Source: Mucilaginibacter celer
Lineage (GTDB): Bacteria; Bacteroidota; Bacteroidia; Sphingobacteriales; Sphingobacteriaceae
NCBI RefSeq assembly: GCF_003576455.2
Contig: NZ_CP032869.1
Coordinates: 4,340,001-4,404,000 of the forward strand
Reading direction: 5' to 3'
Length of the DNA stretch: 64,000 nt
Every line of letters starts with the position of its first letter. Position 1 is the first letter of the stretch. The position numbers were made by a program, and so were the translations under genes. Shown in pieces: positions 42,908 to 52,021 of the stretch. The notes below the pieces were generated by a model that worked only from the letters and a program-made list of their open reading frames with translations, had not been told where the DNA came from and searched no databases.

Positions 42908-43756
42908 CTACTTACAAACCACCAAATCATTAGCCGAAATAAAATTCGATTTCACCGGGGCCGAGAAAAACAGCGAAGCGTGATGATCAAAATCGGCGGT
43001 ATCATCGGTAGTGGTATAAAACTCGGTTGTACCGTTGCGGGTTACCTTTTGCTCTATCTCCGGGTGACGGTTTAAATAATCAACCAGGCTTTTGGCTACA
43101 ATATCGCCCTGGCCTACTACATTGATACTATCAGGCAGATGGGCCTTTATTTTTTCCTGAATGATGGGGTAATGCGTACAGGCCAGTAAAATGGTATCGA
43201 TGTTTGATGATTGCGCCATGATCTGATCAAGGTACAGTTGCACAAAAAAATCTGCACCCGGTTTATCGTACTCACCGTTTTCAATCAGTGGTACCCAAAG
43301 CGGGCAGGCCTGTTGGTGTACTTTAATATCAGGAAAAAAGTTGTTGATCTCTAAAAGGTATGAGCCTGAGGTTACGGTGCCTTTGGTACCCAACACCCCT
43401 ATTTCGCCGGTTTTAGAATAATTGCCGATAACCTCTGCCGTTGGGCGGATCACGCCTAATACCCTTTTTGACGGATCATCAATATGTTGCAGATCCTGCT
43501 GCTGAATGGTGCGCAGGGCCTTTGCCGAAGCTGTGTTGCAGGCCAGTATCACCAACGGGCAACCCTGGCTAAACATCCATTGCACACACTCCCAGGTATA
43601 CTGGTGTATGGTACTGAATGATCGGTTGCCATAAGGTGCACGGGCATTATCGCCCATATAAATATAATCGTAACCCGGCAGTTGCTCAATAATGGAACGG
43701 AACACGGTTAAGCCGCCAAAGCCCGAATCAAAAATACCAATTGGTTGGTTTGACAT
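42908..43756 (-). CDS. murI: Glutamate racemase
   Basis: 282 residues from the ATG at 43756 (a TTG lies two codons upstream). It makes D-glutamate for peptidoglycan. Motifs: GIFDSGFGGLTVF, YMGDNARAPYG, LACNTASAKALR with one catalytic Cys, and LLACTHYPII with the other. It is the last gene of the envelope cluster on the minus strand, following an ompH-like gene and its terminator. Its stop abuts the 25-bp tandem repeat. Confidence 0.96.
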   Translation of the reverse strand: MSNQPIGIFDSGFGGLTVFRSIIEQLPGYDYIYMGDNARAPYGNRSFSTIHQYTWECVQWMFSQGCPLVILACNTASAKALRTIQQQDLQHIDDPSKRVLGVIRPTAEVIGNYSKTGEIGVLGTKGTVTSGSYLLEINNFFPDIKVHQQACPLWVPLIENGEYDKPGADFFVQLYLDQIMAQSSNIDTILLACTHYPIIQEKIKAHLPDSINVVGQGDIVAKSLVDYLNRHPEIEQKVTRNGTTEFYTTTDDTADFDHHASLFFSAPVKSNFISANDLVVCK

Positions 43757-43763
43757 ATACAAA

Positions 43764-43798
43764 CATAAAAAAAGCGCCCCGCAATTACGGGGCGCTTT
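43764..43798 (-). terminator. Intrinsic terminator of the third ompH-like gene
   Basis: AAAGCGCCCCG, CAATTA, CGGGGCGCTTT: an 11-bp perfect stem, with a T tract next to it on the minus strand. It lies between the ompH-like gene and murI, 8 bases before the murI ATG, so murI may depend on read-through or its own promoter. Confidence 0.9.
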
Positions 43799-43822
43799 GG
43801 TTTAAATTACTTAAAGGTGATT

Positions 43823-44335
43823 TTATTTCAAGCCTAATTTCAATTTAACGGCAGCTAACATATCATCTCCCGGGGGCGATACAATTAAAGTTACCTGCGA
43901 TGAATCAACAACGTAAGAATAACCTTTTTCTTTAGCTACAGCTTGTACGGCAGCAGTTGCTTTGTCAACAAGTGGTTTACCCAACTCGTTCTTTTTAGCT
44001 TCAACCTGTTGCTGAGCGTTGTTTTGATAATCGTTCATACGTTTTTGTATGTCTTGTAACTCAGCTTCTTTGGCCGTACGTACCGCATCTGTCATGGTAG
44101 CGCGGTTTTTTTGATAATCCTCACCTTTGGTTTGGAACTCGTTGTTCATGGTAGTAAGCTGATCAATAAATGTTTTTTGAAAAGCTTGTAATGATGCAGA
44201 AACTGTTTTGGTTTCGGGCATCAGATCGATAACCTGGCTAAAATTGATATAGCCGATTTTGGTTTGTGCTTTAGCAAAGCTGGTGGCAAATAACATGCCC
44301 GCGGCAACTAAGGCAACTTTAAAAAACTTTTTCAT
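43823..44335 (-). CDS. OmpH/Skp-family periplasmic chaperone-like protein, paralogue 3
   Basis: 170 residues with signal peptide KFFKVALVAAGMLFATSFAKA. The mature part starts TKIGYINFSQVIDLMPETK and continues as long helical arms (NRATMTDAVRTAKEAELQDI) and a C-terminal strand (YSYVVDSSQVTLIVSP). Skp-like trimers hold outer-membrane proteins in the periplasm. By eye about three quarters of the residues match the next gene upstream, so the two are a recent tandem duplication. It ends with its own terminator. Confidence 0.9.
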   Translation of the reverse strand: MKKFFKVALVAAGMLFATSFAKAQTKIGYINFSQVIDLMPETKTVSASLQAFQKTFIDQLTTMNNEFQTKGEDYQKNRATMTDAVRTAKEAELQDIQKRMNDYQNNAQQQVEAKKNELGKPLVDKATAAVQAVAKEKGYSYVVDSSQVTLIVSPPGDDMLAAVKLKLGLK

Positions 44336-44494
44336 TGTGTTTTGTCCTGTGTTTATTTTATGATCCTATTTTGTGATATACATCGGGCGCTTTTATTGCT
44401 GATACTTTAAAACTCTTCGGGCTTTTATAATGAACAGGAACATATAAACCCCGAACCAGCCTGCTTAAGTACAACAAGTATGCGCCGCAAACAT

Positions 44495-44530
44495 AAAAAA
44501 AGCGTCCCGGATATACAGGGCGCTTTTTTT
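44495..44530 (-). terminator. Bidirectional intrinsic terminator between the two close ompH paralogues
   Basis: AAAAAAAGCG-T-CCC and GGG-CGCTTTTTTT pair with one bulged base around GGATATACA. It closely resembles the 43764-43798 terminator, so gene and terminator were probably duplicated together. Confidence 0.88.
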
Positions 44531-44546
44531 ATATTTTGTTGATTAA

Positions 44547-45059
44547 TTATTTTAAACCTAATTTCAGTTTAGCGGCAGCCATCAGGTCATCAGCATCCGG
44601 CGATACCAGTAAAGTGATTTGTGATGAATCAAGCACGTAAGCATAACCTTTTTCTTTAGCTACGGCCTGTACAGCTGTGGTAGCTTTATCAATAATAGGT
44701 TTGCCCAACTCCTGGCGTTTAGCGTCAACCTGCTGCTGAGCGTTGTTCTGGTAATCGTTCATACGTTTCTGCATATCGGTAAGCTCGCTTTCCTTAGCGG
44801 CACGTACGGCATCGGTCATGGTTGCTCTTTTCTCAGTATACTCTTTAACCTTGCCCTGGTATTCATTGTTCATGGTGGTCATCTGATCAATGAAAGTTTT
44901 TTGATATGCCTGTAATGAAGTAGAAACAGTTTTAGTTTCGGGCATCAAATCAATAAGCTGATTGAAGTTAATGTGACCGATTTTAGTCTGTGCATTTGCA
45001 AAGCCGCCCGCAAATAACATACCTACTGCAACTAAGGCAACTTTAAATAGTTTTTTCAT
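44547..45059 (-). CDS. OmpH/Skp-family periplasmic chaperone-like protein, paralogue 2
   Basis: 170 residues with signal peptide KKLFKVALVAVGMLFAGGFANA. The mature part TKIGHINFNQLIDLMPETK, helical arms and YAYVLDSSQITLLVSP parallel the downstream copy. Both stand near bamA, as is usual for ompH. The differences from paralogue 3 cluster in the arm near residues 67-76 (EYQGKVKEYT against EFQTKGEDYQ), which may tune client binding. Confidence 0.9.
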   Translation of the reverse strand: MKKLFKVALVAVGMLFAGGFANAQTKIGHINFNQLIDLMPETKTVSTSLQAYQKTFIDQMTTMNNEYQGKVKEYTEKRATMTDAVRAAKESELTDMQKRMNDYQNNAQQQVDAKRQELGKPIIDKATTAVQAVAKEKGYAYVLDSSQITLLVSPDADDLMAAAKLKLGLK

Positions 45060-45107
45060 TTGTGTTGTTCTGAAATTAATAATAGTTCGATTTTTATCTT
45101 TTTTAAA

Positions 45108-45638
45108 TTACTTAGCAAGTACTCCGGGTTTAAGGCCTAATTTTGTTATCACATCCGCACTTTTATCATATCGCGGACTGGCATATAACATAATCACCTC
45201 GCTGTTTTTATCAAATATCATATCCAGGTTATCACCCTCGGCCACTGCCTGTACAGCTTTAGACACCCTATCCTGAATTGGTTTAATCAAAGCAGTGCTC
45301 TTTTGCGAAAGCTCCCCATCCGGACCAAACTTCTGGCGTTGAAAATCCTTCGCGGCCTTTTCCTTTTCTACAATTTCGGCCTCGCGGCGTTTTTTCATGT
45401 CCGGGGTCATCAGGGGCTGATCGGCCTGGTAGGCTTTATACAACCTGTCAATTTCCTGAAAACGGCCGTCAACCTCTTTCTGCCACTGATCAGATAATGC
45501 AGCCAGTTGCTTCTGCGACGAGGCATATTCAGGCATGTGCTTCAGTATGTAATCCGAATCAACATAAGCAAAACGTTGCGCGTACGCACCTGCAAAAGCA
45601 GTAAACGTTAAAAAGGCTAATAAAATTATCTTCTTCAT
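45108..45638 (-). CDS. OmpH/Skp-family periplasmic chaperone-like protein, paralogue 1
   Basis: 176 residues, more diverged than the other two. Signal peptide KKIILLAFLTFTAFAGAYA, then RFAYVDSDYILKHMPEYASS (the conserved start of OmpH proteins), long helical arms with many Lys and Glu residues, and a C-terminal strand (LDMIFDKNSEVIMLYASP). It begins 15 bases after bamA and is probably co-transcribed with it; it should help deliver barrel proteins to BamA. Confidence 0.9.
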   Translation of the reverse strand: MKKIILLAFLTFTAFAGAYAQRFAYVDSDYILKHMPEYASSQKQLAALSDQWQKEVDGRFQEIDRLYKAYQADQPLMTPDMKKRREAEIVEKEKAAKDFQRQKFGPDGELSQKSTALIKPIQDRVSKAVQAVAEGDNLDMIFDKNSEVIMLYASPRYDKSADVITKLGLKPGVLAK

Positions 45639-45653
45639 ATATCGTTATGCAAA

Positions 45654-48206
45654 TTAATTAAATCCGCCGGATAAACTCTGAGAAATTGTAAAATGGAACT
45701 GGCCCCTGTTTGCATCCGGTTGTCCTGGTATTTTATCAAAGCCATAGCCATAATCCAAACCAAGCAAACCAAATATAGGTAAAAATATCCTTGCACCCAC
45801 ACCCACCGAACGCCTAACGTTAAACGGATTGAACTGGCTAAACTGGTTCCACACGTTACCACCCTCGGCAAAGGCCAGCAGGAATATGGTAGCCGACTGG
45901 CTTGCGATAACCGGGTGACGAAGCTCCATGGTATATTTATTATAGATAGCTGCACCGGTGTTGGTGTTCTGATCCTGGTTTGAACCCTCGGGCACAATAG
46001 AGAAGTTTTGATAACCGCGCAAGCCGATGATCTCGCTACCCTGTAAAAACTGGTAGCTCTGCATACCGTCGCCACCTAATTTAAAGCGCTCGAACGGTGA
46101 CGGACCAACCTGGTGGTTATACTGGCCAAGGAAACCAAACCTTACCTGCGACATTAACACAAACTTGCCAACCAGTTTTGAAAACCACTGGGCATCGTAC
46201 TTAAATTTATAGTACTCTACAAAATGGTAACGCTCTTCGGGCGTGGCTATTTTGTAATTGATGTTATTGAATAATGAATATGGAGGCGTAGCCTGTATAG
46301 TAAGTTTAATGTTTGAACCCGAAGTTGGGAAGATAGGTGCATCTACCGAGTTACGGGTTAACTCCTGGGTTAACTTAATGTTGTATGAGGTACCGTTGGT
46401 GAACAGGTAGCCGCCATAATTATCAAGGCTATAGTGATCAAAGTTAACCGAGTAATTTAGCTGGAAATAGTTATCAGGCCATTTTAAACGTTTACCCAAA
46501 GTAACACCAAGGCCGTTAATACGTAATTTATTATAACGGGGATCAGACTTGGCATAATACTGCCCGGTTGAGCTGCCTTGTGTATAAGCCGACAACGCGA
46601 AGTAAATAGGCTTTTTACCACCTAACCATGGCTCGGAGAAGGTGAACGAAAAGTTTTGATAGGTACGCCCGCTTGATTGTCCACGTAAGCTCAGTTTCTG
46701 GCCATCGCCTTTAGGCAGTGGTTTGTAAGCTTTAAGATGGAAGATATTGCGGACCGAGAAGTTGTTGAATGTTAAGCCCAAGGTACCTACCAGCTGGCCA
46801 CCGCCAAAACCGCCCGAAAGCTCGATCTGGTCTGAAGGTTTTTCAACTACGTTATATACAAGGTCAACGGTACCATCCTGCGGGTTGATGTTGGTTGGTT
46901 TCGGCTCGGTTTTCTGCTCGTCGAAGTTACCCAGCTGGCCAATCTCGCGCGCACTGCGGATCAATAACTCTTTATTGAATTTCTGACCTGGTTTGGTTTG
47001 GATCTCGCGCATTACCACTTTATCGTTGGTAACATCGTTACCTTTTAACATAACGCGGTTAATGGTATACTGAGGCCCTTCGTACACGCGGATATCCACA
47101 TCCACCGTATCATTATAAACACGGGTTTGTACCGGATCGGCATTGAAGGTAAGGTAACCGTCATTTAAGTATAATGATGAAACGTCGTCATTACCCGGTG
47201 TTGGACCGCTGAGGCGTTTGTTCAAATCTTCCTCGCTAAATACATCGCCCTTTTTGATGTGAACAATCCTGTTTAACAAATCGGTAGAGTATTTGGCGTT
47301 GCCCGACCAGTTTACCTTACCGAAGTAATATTTAGGACCTTCGTATACTTTAATTTTTACGTTAACAGTTTCATCATCATGTTTCCAAACCGAATCGCTC
47401 AGGATCTCCGCATCGCGGTAGCCGCGGGCCTGCATTTTTTCGGTAAGGTTTTGTTTATCTTCTTCGTATTTATCCTGCTTAAACTTCTTGGAGCCAAACA
47501 GGTTATACCACCTGCGTTTACGGGTTTTGCTTAAAAAACCACGCAACGTACCGGCGCTAAACGCCTTATTGCCTTCAAAAGTTACATCGTTAATTTTAAC
47601 CTTGGTTTTTTTATTAATAGCCACATCAAGTATCACGCTGTTAACGTCGCCCTGGTCTTTACGCTGCGTAATGGTAACAGTGGTATTTAAAAAGCCCTTT
47701 TCGTTAAAATGTTTTTTGATGATGGCCGTGGTGGTGCTGATGAGGTTTTCGTTCACAATCTTCCCTACACGGTCGTTCAATTTTTTCTGCACATCCTCAA
47801 TCTCACCTTTACGGATGCCGGTAAGATGCATGCGCGATAAACGCGGACGCTCGGTTACAGCAATTTCAAGGTAAACAGTATCCATGTTTATTTTGGTGAT
47901 GTTTAACTGCACATCATCAAATAAGCCTTGCGAATACAGGTTTTTCAGTACCTCGGCATTACGCTCGCCCGGAAGGTTGATCCTGTCGCCTTTGGTTAAT
48001 TTAGATAACTGTATTAGGATGTCTTTATCAAGATATTTTGCGCCACTAACACTAATACCACCAATTATATAATCTTTAGGATTAAGGTAACTTAAACTAT
48101 CAGCCGGTATCGATTTTGACAGTGAAGGCCTCGGCCCGTTGGATATCTGGGCAAATGCCGTGGTAGCCAAAACCGAGAAAAGAATAGCAAAAAGAAATTT
48201 ATACAT
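45654..48206 (-). CDS. bamA: Outer membrane protein assembly factor BamA
   Basis: 850 residues. Signal peptide YKFLFAILFSVLATTAFA. Five POTRA domains (about residues 45-470) include YIIGGISVSGAKYLDKDILI and INDVTFEGNKAFSAGTLRGF, followed by the 16-strand barrel. The barrel holds the family segment GGDGMQSYQFLQGSEIIGLRG in a split form (the conserved lid-lock Arg-Gly), and ends in a C-terminal strand rich in aromatic residues (FHFTISQSLSGGF). It inserts beta-barrel proteins into the outer membrane. uppS lies 63 bases upstream and ompH-like genes follow. Confidence 0.96.
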   Translation of the reverse strand: MYKFLFAILFSVLATTAFAQISNGPRPSLSKSIPADSLSYLNPKDYIIGGISVSGAKYLDKDILIQLSKLTKGDRINLPGERNAEVLKNLYSQGLFDDVQLNITKINMDTVYLEIAVTERPRLSRMHLTGIRKGEIEDVQKKLNDRVGKIVNENLISTTTAIIKKHFNEKGFLNTTVTITQRKDQGDVNSVILDVAINKKTKVKINDVTFEGNKAFSAGTLRGFLSKTRKRRWYNLFGSKKFKQDKYEEDKQNLTEKMQARGYRDAEILSDSVWKHDDETVNVKIKVYEGPKYYFGKVNWSGNAKYSTDLLNRIVHIKKGDVFSEEDLNKRLSGPTPGNDDVSSLYLNDGYLTFNADPVQTRVYNDTVDVDIRVYEGPQYTINRVMLKGNDVTNDKVVMREIQTKPGQKFNKELLIRSAREIGQLGNFDEQKTEPKPTNINPQDGTVDLVYNVVEKPSDQIELSGGFGGGQLVGTLGLTFNNFSVRNIFHLKAYKPLPKGDGQKLSLRGQSSGRTYQNFSFTFSEPWLGGKKPIYFALSAYTQGSSTGQYYAKSDPRYNKLRINGLGVTLGKRLKWPDNYFQLNYSVNFDHYSLDNYGGYLFTNGTSYNIKLTQELTRNSVDAPIFPTSGSNIKLTIQATPPYSLFNNINYKIATPEERYHFVEYYKFKYDAQWFSKLVGKFVLMSQVRFGFLGQYNHQVGPSPFERFKLGGDGMQSYQFLQGSEIIGLRGYQNFSIVPEGSNQDQNTNTGAAIYNKYTMELRHPVIASQSATIFLLAFAEGGNVWNQFSQFNPFNVRRSVGVGARIFLPIFGLLGLDYGYGFDKIPGQPDANRGQFHFTISQSLSGGFN

Positions 48207-48269
48207 TCGAATATTTTAGTGGGCTAAAAATAATTTATACAGTTGTTAATTTTTGTTAAAAGTAAAAAT

Positions 48270-49019
48270 TTAGTTCACCTGCTCGCTTGTCATCCCAAAA
48301 CGGCGCTCGCGTTTTTGAAAATCCAACACGGCCTCATACAGGTCTTCCTTCCTGAAATCGGGCCACAGCTTGGTTGTAAAATACAACTCGGCGTAAGCAA
48401 TCTGCCACAATAAATAGTTACTTATACGGTATTCTCCGCTGGTTCTGATCAGCAGTTCGGGGTTCGGCATATCACCTGTAAACAGGTTTTGCTCAAAAAC
48501 ATCTTCATTAATATCATCTATATCAAGCTCGCCGCTTTTTACTTTGATGGCTATATTTTTTGCGGCCCTTACTATTTCGCGGCGCGAGCTGTAACTTAAA
48601 GCCAGCGTTAAAACCACGCCGGTATTGCCGGCTGTAGTTTCGATGGCGTTTTGAAGTTCGTTGTAACACTTTTCGGGCAGCATGTCTAAATCGCCAATTG
48701 CGTTTAGCTTAATGTTGTTTTTCATAAAGCCCGGCACCTCTTTGTGAATGGTACTTACCATTAACTCCATAATGGCCATTACCTCCAGTTTGGGGCGGTT
48801 CCAGTTTTCGGACGAAAACGTGTATAGCGTGATATATTTAATACCTAATTTATCGGCACCTTCAACAACATCCCTAACTGATGTTACACCGTTGTGATGG
48901 CCAAATATTCTTAATTTGCCTTTGCCCTTAGCCCAACGACCGTTGCCATCCATTATAATAGCCACGTGCTGCGGTAGTTTCGACAAATTGATCTGATCCA
49001 AATAATCCATATTACTCAT
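48270..49019 (-). CDS. uppS: Isoprenyl transferase (undecaprenyl diphosphate synthase)
   Basis: About 249 residues from the ATG at 49019; further ATGs at 49025 and 49010 are possible. It condenses isopentenyl units in cis to form C55 undecaprenyl diphosphate, the carrier lipid for wall and O-antigen synthesis. Motifs: HVAIIMDGNGRWAKGKGK, with the catalytic Asp, the phosphate-binding GHHNGVTSVRD, LYTFSSENWNRP and ELLIRTSGEYRISNYLLWQ. It stands upstream of bamA in the envelope cluster. Confidence 0.95.
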   Translation of the reverse strand: MSNMDYLDQINLSKLPQHVAIIMDGNGRWAKGKGKLRIFGHHNGVTSVRDVVEGADKLGIKYITLYTFSSENWNRPKLEVMAIMELMVSTIHKEVPGFMKNNIKLNAIGDLDMLPEKCYNELQNAIETTAGNTGVVLTLALSYSSRREIVRAAKNIAIKVKSGELDIDDINEDVFEQNLFTGDMPNPELLIRTSGEYRISNYLLWQIAYAELYFTTKLWPDFRKEDLYEAVLDFQKRERRFGMTSEQVN

Positions 49020-49307
49020 TATCAAAAGCCACCCGGCACAAACACATTTGTGTAAAATTTTTCATCAATATTTAATACCCGCAATATTCGGTTTTTAGAA
49101 AAATTTATTAAATTCAAACAATTCCAGCCATTTTTTACAATCAAATTGCCGGATTTTTCAGGGTACAAAGGTAAAACTTACTTTGTATTTTTTTAGTATC
49201 CCGCACTAAAAGAAAATGTTATTGCAAATAATGCATTAAAACCATTCATTTACCTCTATAAACTGCCATTTTTCATAATAATTATATAAAGTATGCTAAA
49301 TAACAAA
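49020..49307. other. AT-rich intergenic region upstream of uppS
   Basis: With the hairpin at 49308-49351 it makes up a 375-bp gene-free gap between exbD and uppS. It is markedly AT-rich with no ORF, repeat family or strong hairpin. It should contain the uppS-bamA promoter, although no good TTTG-N19-TAnnTTTG match is obvious. Confidence 0.5.
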
Positions 49308-49351
49308 GGGCCTGTTAGCATTGCTTGTTTCTACGCAATGTTAACAGGCCC
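49308..49351. terminator. Large hairpin downstream of exbD
   Basis: GGGCCTGTTA-GCATTGC pairs with GCAATG-TTAACAGGCCC through 16 or so positions around TTGTTTCTAC. On the minus strand it follows exbD by 43 bases and is followed by TTTGTTATTT, a weak T tract. Termination of exbD is the simplest reading. Confidence 0.7.
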
Positions 49352-49394
49352 GGTAAAATACTGCCTGTAAATAACTTACAAAGCTTTTACAATA

Positions 49395-49916
49395 TTATAT
49401 TCCTTTTTGTGCAAGGGCAGCAGCATCAGCCGGTTCAATATCAACTATGGCATATTGCTGAATACCGGTAATGGCCATTTCGTCAAGCGTGCTCACCAAA
49501 CTGCTGTATTGCGATTTATCGCCGGGTTTAATGAGTACAATCATTGGTTTTCCTGTATCCTCACGTACTTTTTTGCTGGTTTCAATAATAACTTTGCGAA
49601 TTCCGCTTGCCGAAAAACCAGCTATTGTTGGCGCAATGATAGGTTTTTTAAGCAGGCCCAAAAAATACATGGCCTTATTATCCTTACCCAATACTATAGT
49701 TAACGTTCGCTTGTCACTCACCTCGCCCTGTTCCGGGCCTTTAACCGGCATGGTAAGGTCCATGGCTTTTGATTTGGCCAGGGTAGTGGTCATGATAAAA
49801 AAGGTGATGAGCAGAAATGCCAGATCAACCATTGCGGTGAGGTCAACCCGGGTACTCATTTTTTTACGTTTGTGTTTTCCGCCTGCGTTTGAGGGTGATG
49901 CATTTAATTCGGCCAT
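49395..49916 (-). CDS. ExbD/TolR-family biopolymer transport protein
   Basis: 173 residues. Short cytosolic N-terminus (HKRKKMSTR), then one helix with the pore Asp (VDLTAMVDLAFLLITFFIMT), and a periplasmic domain with the signature ILIKPGDKSQYSSLVSTLDE in this form. It uses the proton motive force with an ExbB partner to energise TonB-type outer-membrane transport or a Tol-like system. No exbB or tonB is adjacent, and it lies inside the envelope cluster between the DUF6089 gene and uppS. Confidence 0.9.
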   Translation of the reverse strand: MAELNASPSNAGGKHKRKKMSTRVDLTAMVDLAFLLITFFIMTTTLAKSKAMDLTMPVKGPEQGEVSDKRTLTIVLGKDNKAMYFLGLLKKPIIAPTIAGFSASGIRKVIIETSKKVREDTGKPMIVLIKPGDKSQYSSLVSTLDEMAITGIQQYAIVDIEPADAAALAQKGI

Positions 49917-50090
49917 GACTTTAAGGATTAAGGTTAAAATTTAGTTTCGATAGTAAATAGCGCAATTCAATAATTAAACAGAATTAAATATTGGATTTTA
50001 ATTTAAAAACGAATTAAATATTGAATTATTATCCAAAAAGTCAAAATAATTCTAAGCTACCCCAGGTAGGCCAATTTTAATTGCATGCTG

Positions 50091-50879
50091 TTAGTAATAG
50101 CACTTAGCGGTTACAAAGGTGAAAGCGATGGTAAAATTGAGGAAAAAGTAGGTATCGTGCGCTTTAAAGTCGCCGCGCTGTGAGCCTGCGGAGCCGATGT
50201 AGTGGCCGGTTAATTCGCCCGAGCGATCAGAAAGCAGGGCTGCCGTTGTGCCCATGCCATGTTTATCGGGGTATACACCGCTTACATCGTCCAGGTAATC
50301 GGTAAATACGTAGCGGTAGCCCATATCGGCCATAATGGTAAACTTACCCGAAAAATTATATTTAATACCCAAACCGTAAGGAATTACGAGGGTATTATTG
50401 CCATAGGGTTTGATCTGCCCCTCGGTTTTCAAAGGCCTTAGGCTGCGGGTGCCTCCCTGGTAATCCTGGGCCTGCGGCGCATAGGAGGTGATACCAATAC
50501 CGGTAAATATGTAAGGTGTGTACCTGTTTGGGCCGGCATCGGGAATATAATTCATAAAATTAAATTCGCCGATAAGGCTTAACTCGCGCAGCTGATCTTT
50601 AAAATTAAGGTTACGCTCACGAAACTGCTGGTTATTTGAGCGGCTGTCATAAGCCGCGATATTGCCTACAGCCACATTAAGCTTTGCCGAAAAATAGCCG
50701 TCGAAATTACGTTTACCATAGATACCTGCCGATACTCCGCTCACCTTAACCGGGTTATTGGGATTAAGATCGCCGATATAGCCCGCGCCTCCTATCGATC
50801 CGCCAATTTCCCAGGTTGATTGCGCCTGTAGCTGATAAGTAAAAAACAAAAGGGCTATGAAGAGTAAAACTTTAGGCAT
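50091..50879 (-). CDS. DUF6089-type outer-membrane beta-barrel protein
   Basis: 262 residues with signal peptide PKVLLFIALLFFTYQLQA. The mature start STWEIGGSIGGAGYIGDLNP and repeated aromatic strands (YTPYIFTGIGITSYAPQA, FTIMADMGYRYVFTDYLDD) indicate a small barrel. Proteins of this type sit between nadK and uppS in many Bacteroidota, so an envelope role is likely, but the function is unknown. The C-terminus FTFVTAKCYY contains a Cys, odd for a barrel end. It begins 9 bases after nadK. Confidence 0.85.
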   Translation of the reverse strand: MPKVLLFIALLFFTYQLQAQSTWEIGGSIGGAGYIGDLNPNNPVKVSGVSAGIYGKRNFDGYFSAKLNVAVGNIAAYDSRSNNQQFRERNLNFKDQLRELSLIGEFNFMNYIPDAGPNRYTPYIFTGIGITSYAPQAQDYQGGTRSLRPLKTEGQIKPYGNNTLVIPYGLGIKYNFSGKFTIMADMGYRYVFTDYLDDVSGVYPDKHGMGTTAALLSDRSGELTGHYIGSAGSQRGDFKAHDTYFFLNFTIAFTFVTAKCYY

Positions 50880-50888
50880 TCAGTATAT

Positions 50889-51770
50889 TTAGTAATTACG
50901 GGCATCCAAACCCCACAACAATTTATTCCTTAACGTATTCAGATAGCTTTCATTATTGAGGCGGATCAAATTTAATTCGAAACCTGCCTTTTGTACATGA
51001 AACTTAACGGTTTGATCTAAAACTTCGGTTCGCGAATCGCAGGAGATAATATAGCTGGCGCTGCGGCTCTCTACCTCAAAACAAAGCTTGCTGGTATCGG
51101 GTATTACAATTGGCCTTACATTAAGGTTATGCGGCGATACCGGGGTTACCACAATGGTGTTTGACTGCGGAAAAATAATAGGCCCGCCACAACTTAGCGA
51201 ATAGGCTGTTGAGCCGGTTGAGGTTGAAATGATAATACCATCGCCCCAGTACGAGTTTAAAAACTCATCATTTAAAAATACATGGGTGATGATCATGGCG
51301 GCATCATCGCGCTTATGAATGGTTACATCATTCAACGCAAAATTATTATCGCCAAAAACATTATTAGGCGAATCAACCATAAGCAGTTCGCGGCAATCGC
51401 AGGTAAACTGCCGGTTTACCACTGCATGGATGGCCGCCGTAATATCATTTTTATTAACGCTGGCCAAAAAGCCGAGGCGACCAAAGTTGATACCGATAAC
51501 CGGGATGCCCGAATCGCGGATTACCGTTACCATATCCAGTAAGGTGCCATCGCCGCCAAGGGTTATAAAAATATCAATAAAGCCTTTCAATGTTTCGGCC
51601 GGGCGCAATACCTTATATTGTATGGTGGGTAGTTTATCCTGCAAATATTCATGCAGTTGCTGATGCACGTAAATATCAACGCCGTGATGAGCCAGGTTAT
51701 CAAATACCTGCTGTATAAAAGGTAAAACAGATGGCTCATTAAACGGCCTGCCGTAAACTGCTATTTTCAT
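50889..51770 (-). CDS. nadK: NAD kinase
   Basis: 293 residues. It phosphorylates NAD to NADP. Motifs: ITLGGDGTLLDMV with the GGDG core, VIGINFGRLGFLASV, DCRELLMVD, the NE/D region FALNDVTIHKRDDA, and DGIIISTSTGSTAYSLSCGGP that binds NAD. It begins a minus-strand run nadK-DUF6089; the divergent LuxR-type gene lies 251 bases away. A CBS gene, commonly the neighbour of nadK in this phylum, is displaced beyond the LuxR gene. Confidence 0.96.
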   Translation of the reverse strand: MKIAVYGRPFNEPSVLPFIQQVFDNLAHHGVDIYVHQQLHEYLQDKLPTIQYKVLRPAETLKGFIDIFITLGGDGTLLDMVTVIRDSGIPVIGINFGRLGFLASVNKNDITAAIHAVVNRQFTCDCRELLMVDSPNNVFGDNNFALNDVTIHKRDDAAMIITHVFLNDEFLNSYWGDGIIISTSTGSTAYSLSCGGPIIFPQSNTIVVTPVSPHNLNVRPIVIPDTSKLCFEVESRSASYIISCDSRTEVLDQTVKFHVQKAGFELNLIRLNNESYLNTLRNKLLWGLDARNY

Positions 51771-52021
51771 TTTTTAAAAAAGCGAATATCGAACTTTGAA
51801 AGTACATTAACGCGATATGGCATAAATAATTAATACCTCTTCAATTTAAACATCGTTTCCGGATGTTTTTCCGGCCCGGATTAAAACACATCTCCATAAG
51901 CACAAATTATGACTTATTGTTTGCATATATTCTTAAAACACACCTTTTTACAGGCATAAACGTGCAAATAACTACAAGGTAAAATAATTAATTTTAACTA
52001 TTTTACACCCGCCTTATTGCA

